From: Pseudomonadota bacterium
GTDB lineage: Bacteria > Pseudomonadota > Gammaproteobacteria > Burkholderiales > Rhodocyclaceae
NCBI GenBank assembly: GCA_018241685.1
Contig: JAFEDJ010000056.1
Span: forward strand, 21,494 to 85,493
DNA: 64,000 nt
Direction of reading: 5' to 3'
The notes under the pieces were generated by a model that saw only the letters and a list, made by a program, of their open reading frames with translations, did not search any database and was not told the origin of the DNA. Every line of letters starts with the position of its first letter. Within the stretch, counting starts at the first letter, position 1. This document shows positions 34,939-43,583 of the stretch, piece by piece. The position numbers and the translations under genes were made by a program.

Positions 34939-35547
34939 ATGCATGATTTTCTTGAAAAACTGCGCACACTGCGGTGGGACGACCACCGCTACTACCACCA
35001 GTGCCGCATCAACCAGACGCTGCACCTGATCAGCGCCGTCAGCTTCCTGTGCGCCTACGGCCTGCTCTTCGTCGATCCGGCCATGGCGGGCCTGGTGGGC
35101 TGGCTGGTGGGCATGGTGTCGCGCCAGTCGGGGCACATCTTCTTCGAGCCGCGGGAGTTCGACCGGGTGAACAACACCAGCTACGACTACAAGGAATCGA
35201 TCAAGGTCGGCTACAACATGCGCCGCAAGGGCGTCCTGATCGGCATCTGGCTGAGCATCCCGGCGCTGCTGTACGTACAGCCGACGCTGTTCGGCCTGTT
35301 CGACGCACAGGCCGCCTTCCTGCACAAGCTCGGCCTGGTATGGCTGGGGCTGGGCATCGGCGGGCTGCTGTTCCGCACCGTGCATCTGTTCTTCCTGCGC
35401 AGCCCGGCCTGGGGCCTGGCCTGGATGTGCAAGATCCTCACCGACCCCTTCCACAACGTGGACATCTACTGGAAGTCGCCGGTGTGGCTGCTGCGCGGCC
35501 AGCGCCTCGACCCGCTCGAGCACGATCTGGAAGAAGCGGCGGCCTGA
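34939..35547 (+). CDS. Membrane protein, Mpo1/DUF962-like (tentative)
   Basis: Protein of 202 residues from ATG 34939 (ribosome site AGAGGG). Four hydrophobic helices (about 27-45, 49-63, 95-115, 125-147). Histidine-containing motifs HRYYHQCRINQTLH and SGHIFFEPREFDRVN resemble the spaced His motifs of the Mpo1/DUF962 family, Fe-dependent 2-hydroxy fatty acid dioxygenases. This match is by eye and weak. Convergent with the Hsp20 operon. Confidence 0.6.
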   Translation: MHDFLEKLRTLRWDDHRYYHQCRINQTLHLISAVSFLCAYGLLFVDPAMAGLVGWLVGMVSRQSGHIFFEPREFDRVNNTSYDYKESIKVGYNMRRKGVLIGIWLSIPALLYVQPTLFGLFDAQAAFLHKLGLVWLGLGIGGLLFRTVHLFFLRSPAWGLAWMCKILTDPFHNVDIYWKSPVWLLRGQRLDPLEHDLEEAAA

Positions 35548-35561
35548 GCCGCCGCCAGGAC

Positions 35562-35942
35562 TTACACCACCTGCACCTCGATGCGCCGCGGCTGGGCGTG
35601 CTCGGCCTTGGGAATGCGCAGGGTCAGCACGCCCTGCTCGAAGCTGGCCTTCACCTTGCCGGCGTCGAGCTCCTTCGACAGCGTGAATTGGCGGCGGTAG
35701 CGCGGCAGGCCCACCTCGGTGTGGGTCAGCTCCATGCCCTCCGGCGCGTCGAGCACCACTTCGCCGTCGATGGTCAGCACGTCGGCCTCCACGTGCAGGC
35801 TGAGGCGGTCCTTCGGCACGCCGGGCAGGTCGGCATACAGCGTGATGCCGCCAGCGTCCTCCAGCACATCGACGGGGGGCAGCAGCGCGGCGTCCTCGTG
35901 GGTCGCGGCGGCACTCTTGGGGGCTTGGTTGGTATCGCTCAT
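35562..35942 (-). CDS. Small heat shock protein Hsp20, second of pair
   Basis: Protein of 126 residues with an alpha-crystallin domain (about 25-115): ITLYADLPGVPKDRLSLHVE, a GEVVLDAPEG loop and the ASFEQGVLTLRIPKAE strand that carries the G-V-L motif. ATP-independent holdase. Second gene of a leftward Hsp20 pair, 18 bases after the first. Confidence 0.95.
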   Translation of the reverse strand: MSDTNQAPKSAAATHEDAALLPPVDVLEDAGGITLYADLPGVPKDRLSLHVEADVLTIDGEVVLDAPEGMELTHTEVGLPRYRRQFTLSKELDAGKVKASFEQGVLTLRIPKAEHAQPRRIEVQVV

Positions 35943-35960
35943 GGTCGGTCCTCCGGGGGC

Positions 35961-36392
35961 TTACTGGATGCTGATGCGGCGCGGCTGGGTTTCTTCGCGG
36001 CGCTGCACGCTGACGTGCAGCATGCCGTCGCGGTACTTGGCGACGATGGAATTGGGGTCGATGTCGTCGGGCAGGGACACCACGCGGCGGAAACGCCCGG
36101 CGAAGCGCTCGCCGATATGCACGGTGGCCTGCTCGGAGACGGCCGGCGCCTTGCGCTCGCCGGCGATGGTCAGGATGCCCTTCTCGAGCTGCACGTCCAG
36201 CGTGGCCGGATCGAGGCCCGGCGCGAAGGCGTAGATCTCCACGGCATTCGGGGTGCCGCCCACGTTGAGGGCGGGGTAGCCGCGCTTCTGGCCGCGAATG
36301 CTCGGCCCGGGTTCGACGGTCTGCGGCACCTCCCGCTGCAGCCGCTCGAGTTCGGCGAGCAGATCGCGGGGGAACATGGATCGGTAGTACAT
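35961..36392 (-). CDS. Small heat shock protein Hsp20, first of pair
   Basis: Protein of 143 residues from ATG 36392, with AGGAGG 6 bases upstream. Alpha-crystallin domain about 45-140: VEIYAFAPGLDPATLDVQLE, RVVSLPDDIDPNSIVAKYRDGML. The C-terminal RRISIQ contains the conserved I-x-I anchor. Expressed from a sigma-32-like promoter shared back to back with the DegP-type gene. Confidence 0.95.
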   Translation of the reverse strand: MYYRSMFPRDLLAELERLQREVPQTVEPGPSIRGQKRGYPALNVGGTPNAVEIYAFAPGLDPATLDVQLEKGILTIAGERKAPAVSEQATVHIGERFAGRFRRVVSLPDDIDPNSIVAKYRDGMLHVSVQRREETQPRRISIQ

Positions 36393-36446
36393 GCGAGCCT
36401 CCTGAAAGTAGGGGAAAAGGCGGCGCCGGGGCGCCCATGCCCCCAT

Positions 36447-36475
36447 AGCTGAGTGCGCGCCATGGCAATTTCAAG
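36447..36475 (-). promoter_or_regulatory. Sigma-32-like promoter for Hsp20 operon
   Basis: On the minus strand, CTTGAAA (36475-36469) is a perfect -35 element; 14 bases on, ACTCAGCT (36454-36447) partly matches the CCCCATNT -10. It lies about 55 bases before the first Hsp20 start. Confidence 0.65.
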
Positions 36476-36477
36476 GC

Positions 36478-36506
36478 CTTGAAGTTCGCCCCCGCATCCC
36501 CCATCT
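36478..36506 (+). promoter_or_regulatory. Sigma-32 promoter for DegP-type protease
   Basis: CTTGAAG (36478-36484), 14-base spacer, CCCCATCT (36499-36506): an almost perfect sigma-32 promoter about 70 bases before ATG 36578. Its -35 is part of a 14-bp palindrome TTCAAGGCCTTGAA (36470-36483), the other arm of which is the -35 of the divergent Hsp20 promoter. Confidence 0.8.
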
Positions 36507-36577
36507 TTCGCACAGGCGCGTGCGTGGCGGAGTGCTCCGCATGCGGTCCGACGGCCCCCCGACGACAGGCAGCCCGC

Positions 36578-37729
36578 ATGCGCTACGACGACGACTCCTC
36601 CCACCAGCAGCAACGCTTTGCGCAGCGCTGGCTCATCATCACCGTCTGCGTCGGCGCACTGATGCTGCTATGGCATTTCCTGCCGGCGCTGGAGTCGGCC
36701 TTCAGCCCCCAACAGGCCAGCGAGCGCACCGTGACGCCGCGCGGCGACCTGGCCGCCGACGAGAAATCGACCATTGAGCTGTTCGAGCGCTCCCGCAATT
36801 CGGTGGTGTACATCACCACTTCGCAGCTGGTGCGCGACAACTGGACCCGCAACGTGATGTCGGTGCCGCGCGGCACCGGTTCGGGCTTCATCTGGGACGA
36901 CGCGGGCCACGTGGTGACCAATTTCCACGTCATCCGCGGCGCCTCGCAGGCCACCGTGCGCCTCGCCGACGGACGCGACTACCAGGCGGCGCTGGTCGGT
37001 GCCAGCCCGGCCCACGACATCGCGGTGCTGCGCATCGGCGTCGGCTTCAAGCGGCCACCGCCGGTGCCGGTGGGCACCAGCGCGGACCTGAAGGTCGGGC
37101 AGAAGGTCTTCGCCATCGGCAACCCCTTCGGCCTGGACTGGACGCTGACCACCGGCATCGTGTCGGCGCTGGACCGCAGCCTGCAGGGCGACGACGAGGG
37201 ACCATCGATCGAGCACCTGATCCAGACCGATGCGGCGATCAACCCCGGCAACTCCGGCGGCCCGCTGCTCGACTCGGCCGGCCGCCTGATCGGCATCAAC
37301 ACCGCGATCTACAGCCCGTCCGGCACCTCGGCGGGCATCGGCTTCTCGATCCCGGTGGATACGGTGATGCGCGTGGTGCCTCAGCTGATCCGCAGCGGCA
37401 AGTACCTGCGCCCGGCGCTGGGCGTGGAGCTCGACGAGGCGCTCAACCAGCGCCTCTCCCGCGGGCTGGGCGTCGAGGGGGTGGTGATCCTGCGCGTGCC
37501 GCGCGGGTCGGCGGCCCACCAGGCCGGGCTGCGGGGCATCACGCAGAACCCGGACGGCAGTCTGGTGCCGGGCGACATCATCGTTGCGGTGGAAGGCAAA
37601 CCGGTGGATTCGGTGGCCCGCCTGGCGGCGCGCCTCGACGACTTCAAGGTCGGCGACAGCGTATCGATCGAGATCCTGCGCGGCCGCAACCGCCAGTCGG
37701 TGGCGGTCACGCTGCAACCGGGCAGCTGA
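36578..37729 (+). CDS. DegP/HtrA-family serine protease with PDZ domain
   Basis: Protein of 383 residues from ATG 36578. One N-terminal TM anchor (about 18-36) places the protease in the periplasm. Trypsin-like domain with triad His117 (TNFHVI), Asp147 (AHDIAVL) and Ser226 (GNSGGPLL). One PDZ domain (about 285-375) with PGDIIVAVEGKPVDS. The single PDZ and N-terminal anchor match the DegS/AlgW-like architecture better than DegP with two PDZs. The start is downstream of the mapped heat-shock promoter, which excludes earlier in-frame starts. Confidence 0.93.
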   Translation: MRYDDDSSHQQQRFAQRWLIITVCVGALMLLWHFLPALESAFSPQQASERTVTPRGDLAADEKSTIELFERSRNSVVYITTSQLVRDNWTRNVMSVPRGTGSGFIWDDAGHVVTNFHVIRGASQATVRLADGRDYQAALVGASPAHDIAVLRIGVGFKRPPPVPVGTSADLKVGQKVFAIGNPFGLDWTLTTGIVSALDRSLQGDDEGPSIEHLIQTDAAINPGNSGGPLLDSAGRLIGINTAIYSPSGTSAGIGFSIPVDTVMRVVPQLIRSGKYLRPALGVELDEALNQRLSRGLGVEGVVILRVPRGSAAHQAGLRGITQNPDGSLVPGDIIVAVEGKPVDSVARLAARLDDFKVGDSVSIEILRGRNRQSVAVTLQPGS

Positions 37730-37738
37730 ACATCAACG

Positions 37739-37763
37739 AAAAAACGGGGGCCGCAGCCCCCGT
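37739..37763 (-). terminator. Rho-independent terminator of nfsB-like gene
   Basis: ACGGGGGC/GCCCCCGT stem (37744-37751 and 37756-37763), CGCA loop, followed on the minus strand by a run of T. It may also slow the convergent protease transcript. Confidence 0.85.
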
Positions 37764-37768
37764 GTCGA

Positions 37769-38422
37769 TCACAGCTCGGTGAACAGCGCCCCATCGGGCA
37801 GGCGCGACTTGGGCAGCTTGGCGTTGAAGTCGTCCGCGCCGCTGTAGCCGAGGGCCACCAGCACCACGCCGGTGAGGCCGCGCTCGGTAAGGCCGAGGGC
37901 TTCGTCCAGCGCCTTCACGTCGAAGCCCTCCATCGGACAAGCGTCGATGTCCAGTGCCGCCGCGCCGAGCAGCAGGGTGCCAAGAGCGATGTAGACCTGG
38001 CGCTCGATCCAGCTGCGCTCGTCCTGCAGCTCGGTCTGGTGCAGGTTCACGTAGAAACGCCGGCTCTTGTCCTGGTTGGCCTTGGCCTCGTCGGTCGCGA
38101 AACGGCCGTCGGCCTGCTCGGCGTCGAGCACCGCCGACAGGTGGGCGTCGTCCAGCGTGGTGCGAGCGCATAGCACCACCACGTGGGAGGCCTTGCGGAC
38201 CTTCGGCTCGTTGTAGGCAAAGCCGCCCTGGGTGGCCTGCGCGACGCGTGCCTTGGCTTCCGGCGTGGCGGCGATGGCGAAATGCCAGGGCTGGGAATTG
38301 ACCGACGACGGGGCGTTGCGCAGCAGTACGCGCAGCTGCTCGACGAGGTTCTCGGGGATCTGGCGATCGGCGTCGAAGGCCTTGGTGGTGTGGCGAGTCT
38401 GGGTGATGCGGGCGATATCCAT
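37769..38422 (-). CDS. nfsB: Oxygen-insensitive NAD(P)H nitroreductase
   Basis: Protein of 217 residues from ATG 38422, the same length as E. coli NfsB. FMN-binding nitroreductase fold: RHTTKAFDADRQIP, APSSVNSQPWHFAIA, and the C-terminal GLTGVVLVALGY. It reduces nitroaromatics and quinones with NAD(P)H as a cytosolic homodimer. Single gene with its own terminator. Confidence 0.93.
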   Translation of the reverse strand: MDIARITQTRHTTKAFDADRQIPENLVEQLRVLLRNAPSSVNSQPWHFAIAATPEAKARVAQATQGGFAYNEPKVRKASHVVVLCARTTLDDAHLSAVLDAEQADGRFATDEAKANQDKSRRFYVNLHQTELQDERSWIERQVYIALGTLLLGAAALDIDACPMEGFDVKALDEALGLTERGLTGVVLVALGYSGADDFNAKLPKSRLPDGALFTEL

Positions 38423-38687
38423 GAGCGTGCGTGTCCTTGCGTTCTCGGTTGTCGGGCAGCGCGCCGCCCCTGTACGGGAGGGCGTTTGCGGCGCTGCCGC
38501 ATTGTAGAGGGCGGCACGCGGCGGAAGTTCATGGCGGGCGTCATCGCGCTGCGCGGGTGGCATGCACGCCGCGGCCCGGCTGTCATCGTCGTGCAATCTG
38601 CGGTGCGCATGCTGGCGTTGGAGTCTGGAGGCGCGCCCGCCCCGGCCGGGCGTGCAATTTCATGTGCAAAGCTGTGACGAGGTGACC

Positions 38688-38927
38688 ATGACGACCAAAG
38701 TCTATTGCTACCACTGCATGACCTACCATCACCCCGAATCGATGCAGAAGATCATGACCCGCACCGGCGAACGCTGGCGCTGCATCCGTTCCATCGAAGC
38801 CGCACGAAGCAGCGTGGATGCCCGCGATGCCTTCGGCGAACGCCAGTCCGAGATCAACAAGGCCCGCGCCCGCGCGGTACAGGAGAACGCGATGCTCGAC
38901 CGTCGCCTGACCGCCTTCGTGCTGTAG
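38688..38927 (+). CDS. Small CxxC protein
   Basis: Seventy-nine residues from ATG 38688 with GACGAGG upstream. CYHC at residues 7-10 and Cys32 could bind a metal, but a fourth ligand is not obvious. The C-terminal half is a charged helix (RQSEINKARARAVQENAML). Codon use is typical of the genome. No family recognised. Confidence 0.72.
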   Translation: MTTKVYCYHCMTYHHPESMQKIMTRTGERWRCIRSIEAARSSVDARDAFGERQSEINKARARAVQENAMLDRRLTAFVL

Positions 38928-39428
38928 CCCGCACGCTGCGCCCGCTTTCCGCCGGGCGCACAGCGCTTCTGCCGGCATCCCTGCTCTACACGGCACCGGT
39001 AGTGATTCCCCCTGAGCTCGGTGGATGACCTTATATTGCCTTCTCGGCAAATGGTGCCATTTTCCAGGCAATTCCCTGCACACGGCCTGCTGAGCAGGCA
39101 TCAGCCATGCTGCAATCAGAACAGCCCACCATTCCTATTCCGGCGAATGCCGAATGGGCTACGGCCTATTGCAGGCTTCAATTCGCGCCATTCTTCGTCA
39201 ATTTCGCGCCACGCCTTCCGCAACGGCACACGGACCGTCGCGCAGGGCCTGACGTTTATTGCAACATATTGTTTGAAAGGCAATTTCCTTTACAAAACCC
39301 CCTTCAAATCAGGCCGTGAATCCGAATAAACGGAAAGCCATATCGAATAAGCACGGACATCCAATGGCATAGGCTTTGCTCAAACTGACGCTCTCGAACA
39401 TTTATTTACATTCGGAGCGCCGTCATTC
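38928..39428 (+). other. Long leader region before TonB receptor
   Basis: About 500 bases without a credible gene, with lower GC (especially 39240-39420) than its flanks. It should hold the receptor promoter and a leader. No Fur box could be recognised. Confidence 0.5.
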
Positions 39429-42293
39429 ATGAGCAAGCACAGGATCCCCCGGCAACACGACCCTGCACGAGTCACCAACCGCCCCCACGGCTTCCGGCTG
39501 TCCCCGATTGCCGCCCTTTTCGCCGGCATGACGCTGTTCTCGGCGCTGCCGGTTCACGCCCAATCCCTGAGCGACGTGCAGGCCGAAAACAAGCGCCTCG
39601 CCGCCGAGAACGAGCGCCTGCGCCAGGCCCTGGAGCAACAGAAGCAGCAGACCGGCAACAGCGCGCCAACAGCCCCCGCGGCCAGGCCGGTCACGCCGAC
39701 AAGTGTCGCCGAAACCGCCAGCGCTCCGCAGCCCCCGCTGGCCCCCAACAAGGGCGACGCGCTGCTGCTAGAAGCCGTATCAGTGAAGAACACCAAGCTG
39801 AAGGAGATCCCCAAGTCCGTGTCGGTGGTCACCGGCGAGGAGCTGGAGAAATTCCACGTCAATAATTTCCGCGACATCGTCAATCGCATCGGCAACGTGC
39901 GCACGTCCTGGCAGAACCCCAACACCGCGTCGATCTTCATCCGCGGCGTGGGTTGGGCGGCCGGGGCCGGCGTGCTGGAGCCCAGCGTCGGCGTAACCGT
40001 AGATGGCGTGAGCTACGGCATCAGCTCAATCACTGCACTGGGCAACTTCCTCGATATCGAGTCGGTAGACGTCACCCGCGGCCCCACCGGCGTGGATGGC
40101 GGCCGCGCGTCGAACGTCGGCCGGGTGTCCATCAACACCCGCAAGCCGAGCTTCGTGCCGGAGGCCCGCGCGTCGGTCACCTACGGCGAGTTGAACACCG
40201 CCATCGCCACCGCGGTGATCGGTGGCCCGATCCAGGACGACGTGCTGGCTTACCGCCTGACCGTCAACCGGGAAACCGCCGACGGTCCCTACGACAACAA
40301 GAATGACAGCCACTACTCGTGGCGCAACACCGACCGCACCAACATCCGCAGCCAGTTCCTGCTGACCCCCAACAAGGATCTGGAAGCCCGCCTGTCGCTG
40401 GACTTCACGCCGAAGGGGCGCGAGATCTGCGAGAACTGCTTCGCCTTCCGCCTGAAGACGCCGGCCAACTACGACCGCCTCAATGCTGCCGGCCAGCCGA
40501 TCCCGGTGAATTACGCGGAAGACAACTTCGGCAAGATCAACCGGCGCTGGTTCGGCCAGAAGACCGACTACACGGTGGCCGACTACTACGCCAAGGAGAT
40601 CAACACCCTTGGCGAGTATCCCAACACCTACGCTACCAAGGGCGTGACCGCCGACGTGAAATACAAGCTCAACGACGCGCACACGCTGACCTTCATCACC
40701 GGCTACCGGGACTATGACTTCTCCCAGGGCGCCGGCACCCACACCCAGTTCGAATGGCTGCGCGCACCGCGCGGCACCCAGACCGAATACAAGCAGCTGA
40801 GCCAGGAGATCAAGCTCGACAGCAAGCTCAGCGACACGCTGCGCTATCAGGGCGGCCTGTACTTCTTCCAGAGCCAGTTCCCGAACACCAGCCAGACCGA
40901 GCGCTATGGCTCCGACGGCGGCGCCTGGTACGCCAACGCGGCCCAGTACGCGCTGCTCGATCCGGTCAATCCGCTGCTGCCCAACGCCACCGACTCCGCC
41001 GGCCGCGCGCTGCTGCTCAACTCCCTCGACGGGCTGATCACCAAGGTCCGCAACCGCATCGACAACAAGAGCCAGGCGGTCTACTCCAACCTGATCTGGG
41101 ATGCGACCAAGGAGCTGAGCCTCAGCGCCGGCCTGCGCCTGAGCCGTGAGTCGCGCAAGACCTCGGGCAGCAGTTATATCGAGTCCAACGGCTTCGGCGC
41201 CGAGCTCAACCCGGCCGCGGTCAACAACGTGCAGCTCAACGGCTTCGCCAACGACGCCAACGGCGTGCTGGCCGCGTCGAACAGCACCGCCCAGCGGGCG
41301 CTGGCGGACTTCGTCGCGCAGAAGTACTTCGGTGTCGCCACCTACGGCGCACTGTCGGCGGACCAGAAGAAGCAGGTCGCCGCCGCCAAGGCGATCCGCG
41401 CCGGGCGCATCGGCGCGCTGTACCAGAACACCATCGCCCAGTCCTATCTGGAAACCCTGCCGACCATCGAGCTGGGCTCCACCTACCGCTTCAACAACGC
41501 CCACACCGGCTTCGCCACCTGGAAACACGGCGAGAAGGCCGGCGTGTCGCAGATCGTCGGCGGCACGGTACTGGGCGGCAAGTCGGTACCGGCGGACACG
41601 GAAAAGACCGACGCCTACGAGCTGGGCCTGAAGTCCTTCTTCCTGAACAAGACCCTGTCGGTGACCAGTGCGCTGTTCCTGCAGAACATCCGCAACTACA
41701 TCCAGCCGGTATATGTGTTCGACGAGGTGCAGACCCGCCTCAACAACAATGGCCTGCCGGCCTACCTGTCGGCCCTCGGCAACGTGCCGAAGGTGCAGAC
41801 CAAGGGCCTGGAGCTGGACGTGGTGTACTCGGGCCTGCCCTACACCACGCTGCGCTTCGCCGGCGCCTACACGGACGCCCGCTACAAGGACTTCAAGTTC
41901 GCCGCCAACCCCGGCGAGCTGGGCGGCGACCCGAACCAGCCCTACTTCGACGCCACCGGCAAGACCCTGGCCGGTGCGCCGAAGTTCAGCGGCAACCTGT
42001 TCGGCGACTTCTCCTATCCGATCCTCGGCAACAAGGTCTTCCACACCAACCTCAATTACAACTTCCAGAGCAGCTATTACGCCGATCCAACCCTGTCCCG
42101 CTATTCGAAGACCAAGAGCTTCGGCGTGGCGGATCTGGCCGTCGGCGTCGGCCGTCAGGACAACAAGTTCGACGTGAGCTTCGTGGTGAAAAACCTCTTC
42201 AACGAGGACACCAGCCTGCAGCCGACCTGGAACAGCTACAAGCCGGGTATCCCGCGCTGGTTCGGCGTGACCATCAGCGCCTCGCTGTACTGA
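39429..42293 (+). CDS. TonB-dependent receptor with N-terminal coiled coil
   Basis: Outer-membrane receptor of 954 residues. The signal peptide ends near residue 45 (LPVHAQ). Directly after it comes a heptad-type coiled coil (about 48-75: VQAENKRLAAENERLRQAL), which is not part of the usual plug, then a Pro/Ala linker. The plug starts near 115 (EIPKSVSVVTGEELEKF), with IFIRGVGW and VEVTRGP-like SVDVTRGPTGVDGG. A long barrel ends in aromatic Tyr (SASLY). No Fur box is seen, so iron need not be the substrate. It precedes the DUF6152/DUF6644 operon on the same strand, separated by a terminator. The substrate is unknown. Confidence 0.92.
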   Translation: MSKHRIPRQHDPARVTNRPHGFRLSPIAALFAGMTLFSALPVHAQSLSDVQAENKRLAAENERLRQALEQQKQQTGNSAPTAPAARPVTPTSVAETASAPQPPLAPNKGDALLLEAVSVKNTKLKEIPKSVSVVTGEELEKFHVNNFRDIVNRIGNVRTSWQNPNTASIFIRGVGWAAGAGVLEPSVGVTVDGVSYGISSITALGNFLDIESVDVTRGPTGVDGGRASNVGRVSINTRKPSFVPEARASVTYGELNTAIATAVIGGPIQDDVLAYRLTVNRETADGPYDNKNDSHYSWRNTDRTNIRSQFLLTPNKDLEARLSLDFTPKGREICENCFAFRLKTPANYDRLNAAGQPIPVNYAEDNFGKINRRWFGQKTDYTVADYYAKEINTLGEYPNTYATKGVTADVKYKLNDAHTLTFITGYRDYDFSQGAGTHTQFEWLRAPRGTQTEYKQLSQEIKLDSKLSDTLRYQGGLYFFQSQFPNTSQTERYGSDGGAWYANAAQYALLDPVNPLLPNATDSAGRALLLNSLDGLITKVRNRIDNKSQAVYSNLIWDATKELSLSAGLRLSRESRKTSGSSYIESNGFGAELNPAAVNNVQLNGFANDANGVLAASNSTAQRALADFVAQKYFGVATYGALSADQKKQVAAAKAIRAGRIGALYQNTIAQSYLETLPTIELGSTYRFNNAHTGFATWKHGEKAGVSQIVGGTVLGGKSVPADTEKTDAYELGLKSFFLNKTLSVTSALFLQNIRNYIQPVYVFDEVQTRLNNNGLPAYLSALGNVPKVQTKGLELDVVYSGLPYTTLRFAGAYTDARYKDFKFAANPGELGGDPNQPYFDATGKTLAGAPKFSGNLFGDFSYPILGNKVFHTNLNYNFQSSYYADPTLSRYSKTKSFGVADLAVGVGRQDNKFDVSFVVKNLFNEDTSLQPTWNSYKPGIPRWFGVTISASLY

Positions 42294-42309
42294 CCCGTCC
42301 GTGCCGTCA

Positions 42310-42338
42310 CCCCTCTTCCCTGCGGGAGAGGGGCTTTT
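42310..42338 (+). terminator. Rho-independent terminator after TonB receptor
   Basis: CCCCTCT…AGAGGGG stem with an inner CCC/GGG, loop TGC, then CTTTT. Sixteen bases after the receptor stop. Confidence 0.85.
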
Positions 42339-42581
42339 CGCTCGTCGGCATACCGCCAAGCGTTCGATAGGCCATGCGGCCCGGGTGTTGAAATCCACGA
42401 CGGAAAGATGCCGTTGTGTTTTGCAGGCAACAGCGCAGCCACAGCCGGATACACGCCGGCACGCCCGTGCCGTCGCAGCGATCGCCCTAAGACACTGACC
42501 GAAAACACATTTCCGACAAGATCAAGCCATCCGGCGCGCCAGCCCAGCATGGGCAACGCATGCCGCACGATGGCCCGCTAC

Positions 42582-42613
42582 TTGCGAAACACGGGGGCAC
42601 GCCCCCGTCGCAA
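42582..42613 (+). promoter_or_regulatory. Strong hairpin directly before DUF6152 ribosome site
   Basis: ACGGGGGC/GCCCCCGT (42591-42598 and 42601-42608) nested in TTGCG/CGCAA (42582-42586 and 42609-42613). It ends 2 bases before CAGGAG and is not followed by T, so it is not a classical terminator. It could affect ribosome access or protect the 5' end of the operon mRNA. Confidence 0.55.
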
Positions 42614-42626
42614 ACAGGAGAATCCG

Positions 42627-43055
42627 ATGCACACCCCGTTCAAGCCTTCCCGCTCCCACCTGGGCGCGCTGGCCACCCTCGTGCTGCTGGCCGCCGCCGG
42701 CGGCCCCGCCCACGCCCACCACGCCTTCGCCGCCGAATTCGACGCCGACCAGCCGATCGACCTGAAGGGCACCGTCACCAAGGCCAAGTGGGTCAATCCG
42801 CACAGCTGGGTGTACTTCGACGTGAAGAACGCCGACGGCAGCGTGACCAACTGGGGCGCCGAGTTCGGCACGCCGCTGGCCCTGCAGCAGAAAGGCCTGA
42901 CCCGCACGGAGCTGCAGGTCGGCTCGGAAGTGCGCATCAAGGGCTACCGCGCCAAGAACGGCGGCCCCCTCGGCTACGCGGTCAGCGTGACGCTGGCCGA
43001 CGGACGCAGCTTCTTCACCGGTGGCGCCGGCGACGCGCCGACGGCAGCCCGCTGA
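42627..43055 (+). CDS. DUF6152 family secreted protein
   Basis: Protein of 142 residues from ATG 42627 (ribosome site CAGGAG). Signal peptide to about residue 30 (GGPAHA), mature protein starting HHAFAAEFDADQP. The family pattern is clear: KGTVTKAKWVNPHSWVYFDV, WGAEFGTPLAL, and GYRAKNGGPLGYA. The strand pattern suggests an OB-like fold. The N-terminal HH and the NPH motif could bind metal. The function of the family is not established. First gene of a six-gene rightward operon. Confidence 0.88.
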   Translation: MHTPFKPSRSHLGALATLVLLAAAGGPAHAHHAFAAEFDADQPIDLKGTVTKAKWVNPHSWVYFDVKNADGSVTNWGAEFGTPLALQQKGLTRTELQVGSEVRIKGYRAKNGGPLGYAVSVTLADGRSFFTGGAGDAPTAAR

Positions 43056-43074
43056 GACACGAGTCCTCCCGTCC

Positions 43075-43578
43075 ATGGCTTCCATCCTCGAACTCGCCCA
43101 GTCCATCGAGGGCACCCGCATCGGCGTCGCCATCGCGGAATCGTCGCTGGCCTTCCCGATCATCGAAGGCATCCACCTGATCGGCCTGTCGATCTCGGTT
43201 GGGCTGATCTTCCTCACTGACCTGCGCCTGCTCGGCGTCTTCCTGCGCCACGTGCCGCTCAACGACGTGCTGCACCACCTGCGCCCCTACGTGCTGGGCG
43301 GCTTCGCGGCGATCTTCATCTCCGGCGGCCTGCTGTTCTGGGCCGAGGCGGCAACGCTGGTGGCCAGCCCGCCCTTCCCGTTCAAGCTGGCCTTCATCCT
43401 GCTCGGCGGCCTCAACGCGCTGTATTTCGAGTTCGTCATCGCCCGCCAGCCAGCCGTGCAGCACGCCCAGCACGGCGCCCTGCCGGCCAACGCGCAGCTG
43501 GCCGGGCTGGCCTCGCTGGTGCTGTGGACGCTGGTGATCGTCTGCGGCCGCCTGATTCCCTATATCCCTGCCTGGTAA
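43075..43578 (+). CDS. DUF6644-like membrane protein 1
   Basis: Protein of 167 residues from ATG 43075 with four TM helices. IEGIHLIGLSISVGLIFLTDLRLLG is the DUF6644 signature; further histidines lie in RHVPL and LHHLRPYV. Paired intramembrane histidines raise the possibility of heme b binding, an inference. It lies 19 bases after the DUF6152 gene and 5 before a second, related membrane protein. Confidence 0.82.
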   Translation: MASILELAQSIEGTRIGVAIAESSLAFPIIEGIHLIGLSISVGLIFLTDLRLLGVFLRHVPLNDVLHHLRPYVLGGFAAIFISGGLLFWAEAATLVASPPFPFKLAFILLGGLNALYFEFVIARQPAVQHAQHGALPANAQLAGLASLVLWTLVIVCGRLIPYIPAW

Positions 43579-43583
43579 TTGCG

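Noticed and set aside
39021..39329. Rightward frame of about 100 codons before the TonB receptor
   Set aside because: No ribosome site, biased composition and no recognisable fold; more likely leader DNA.
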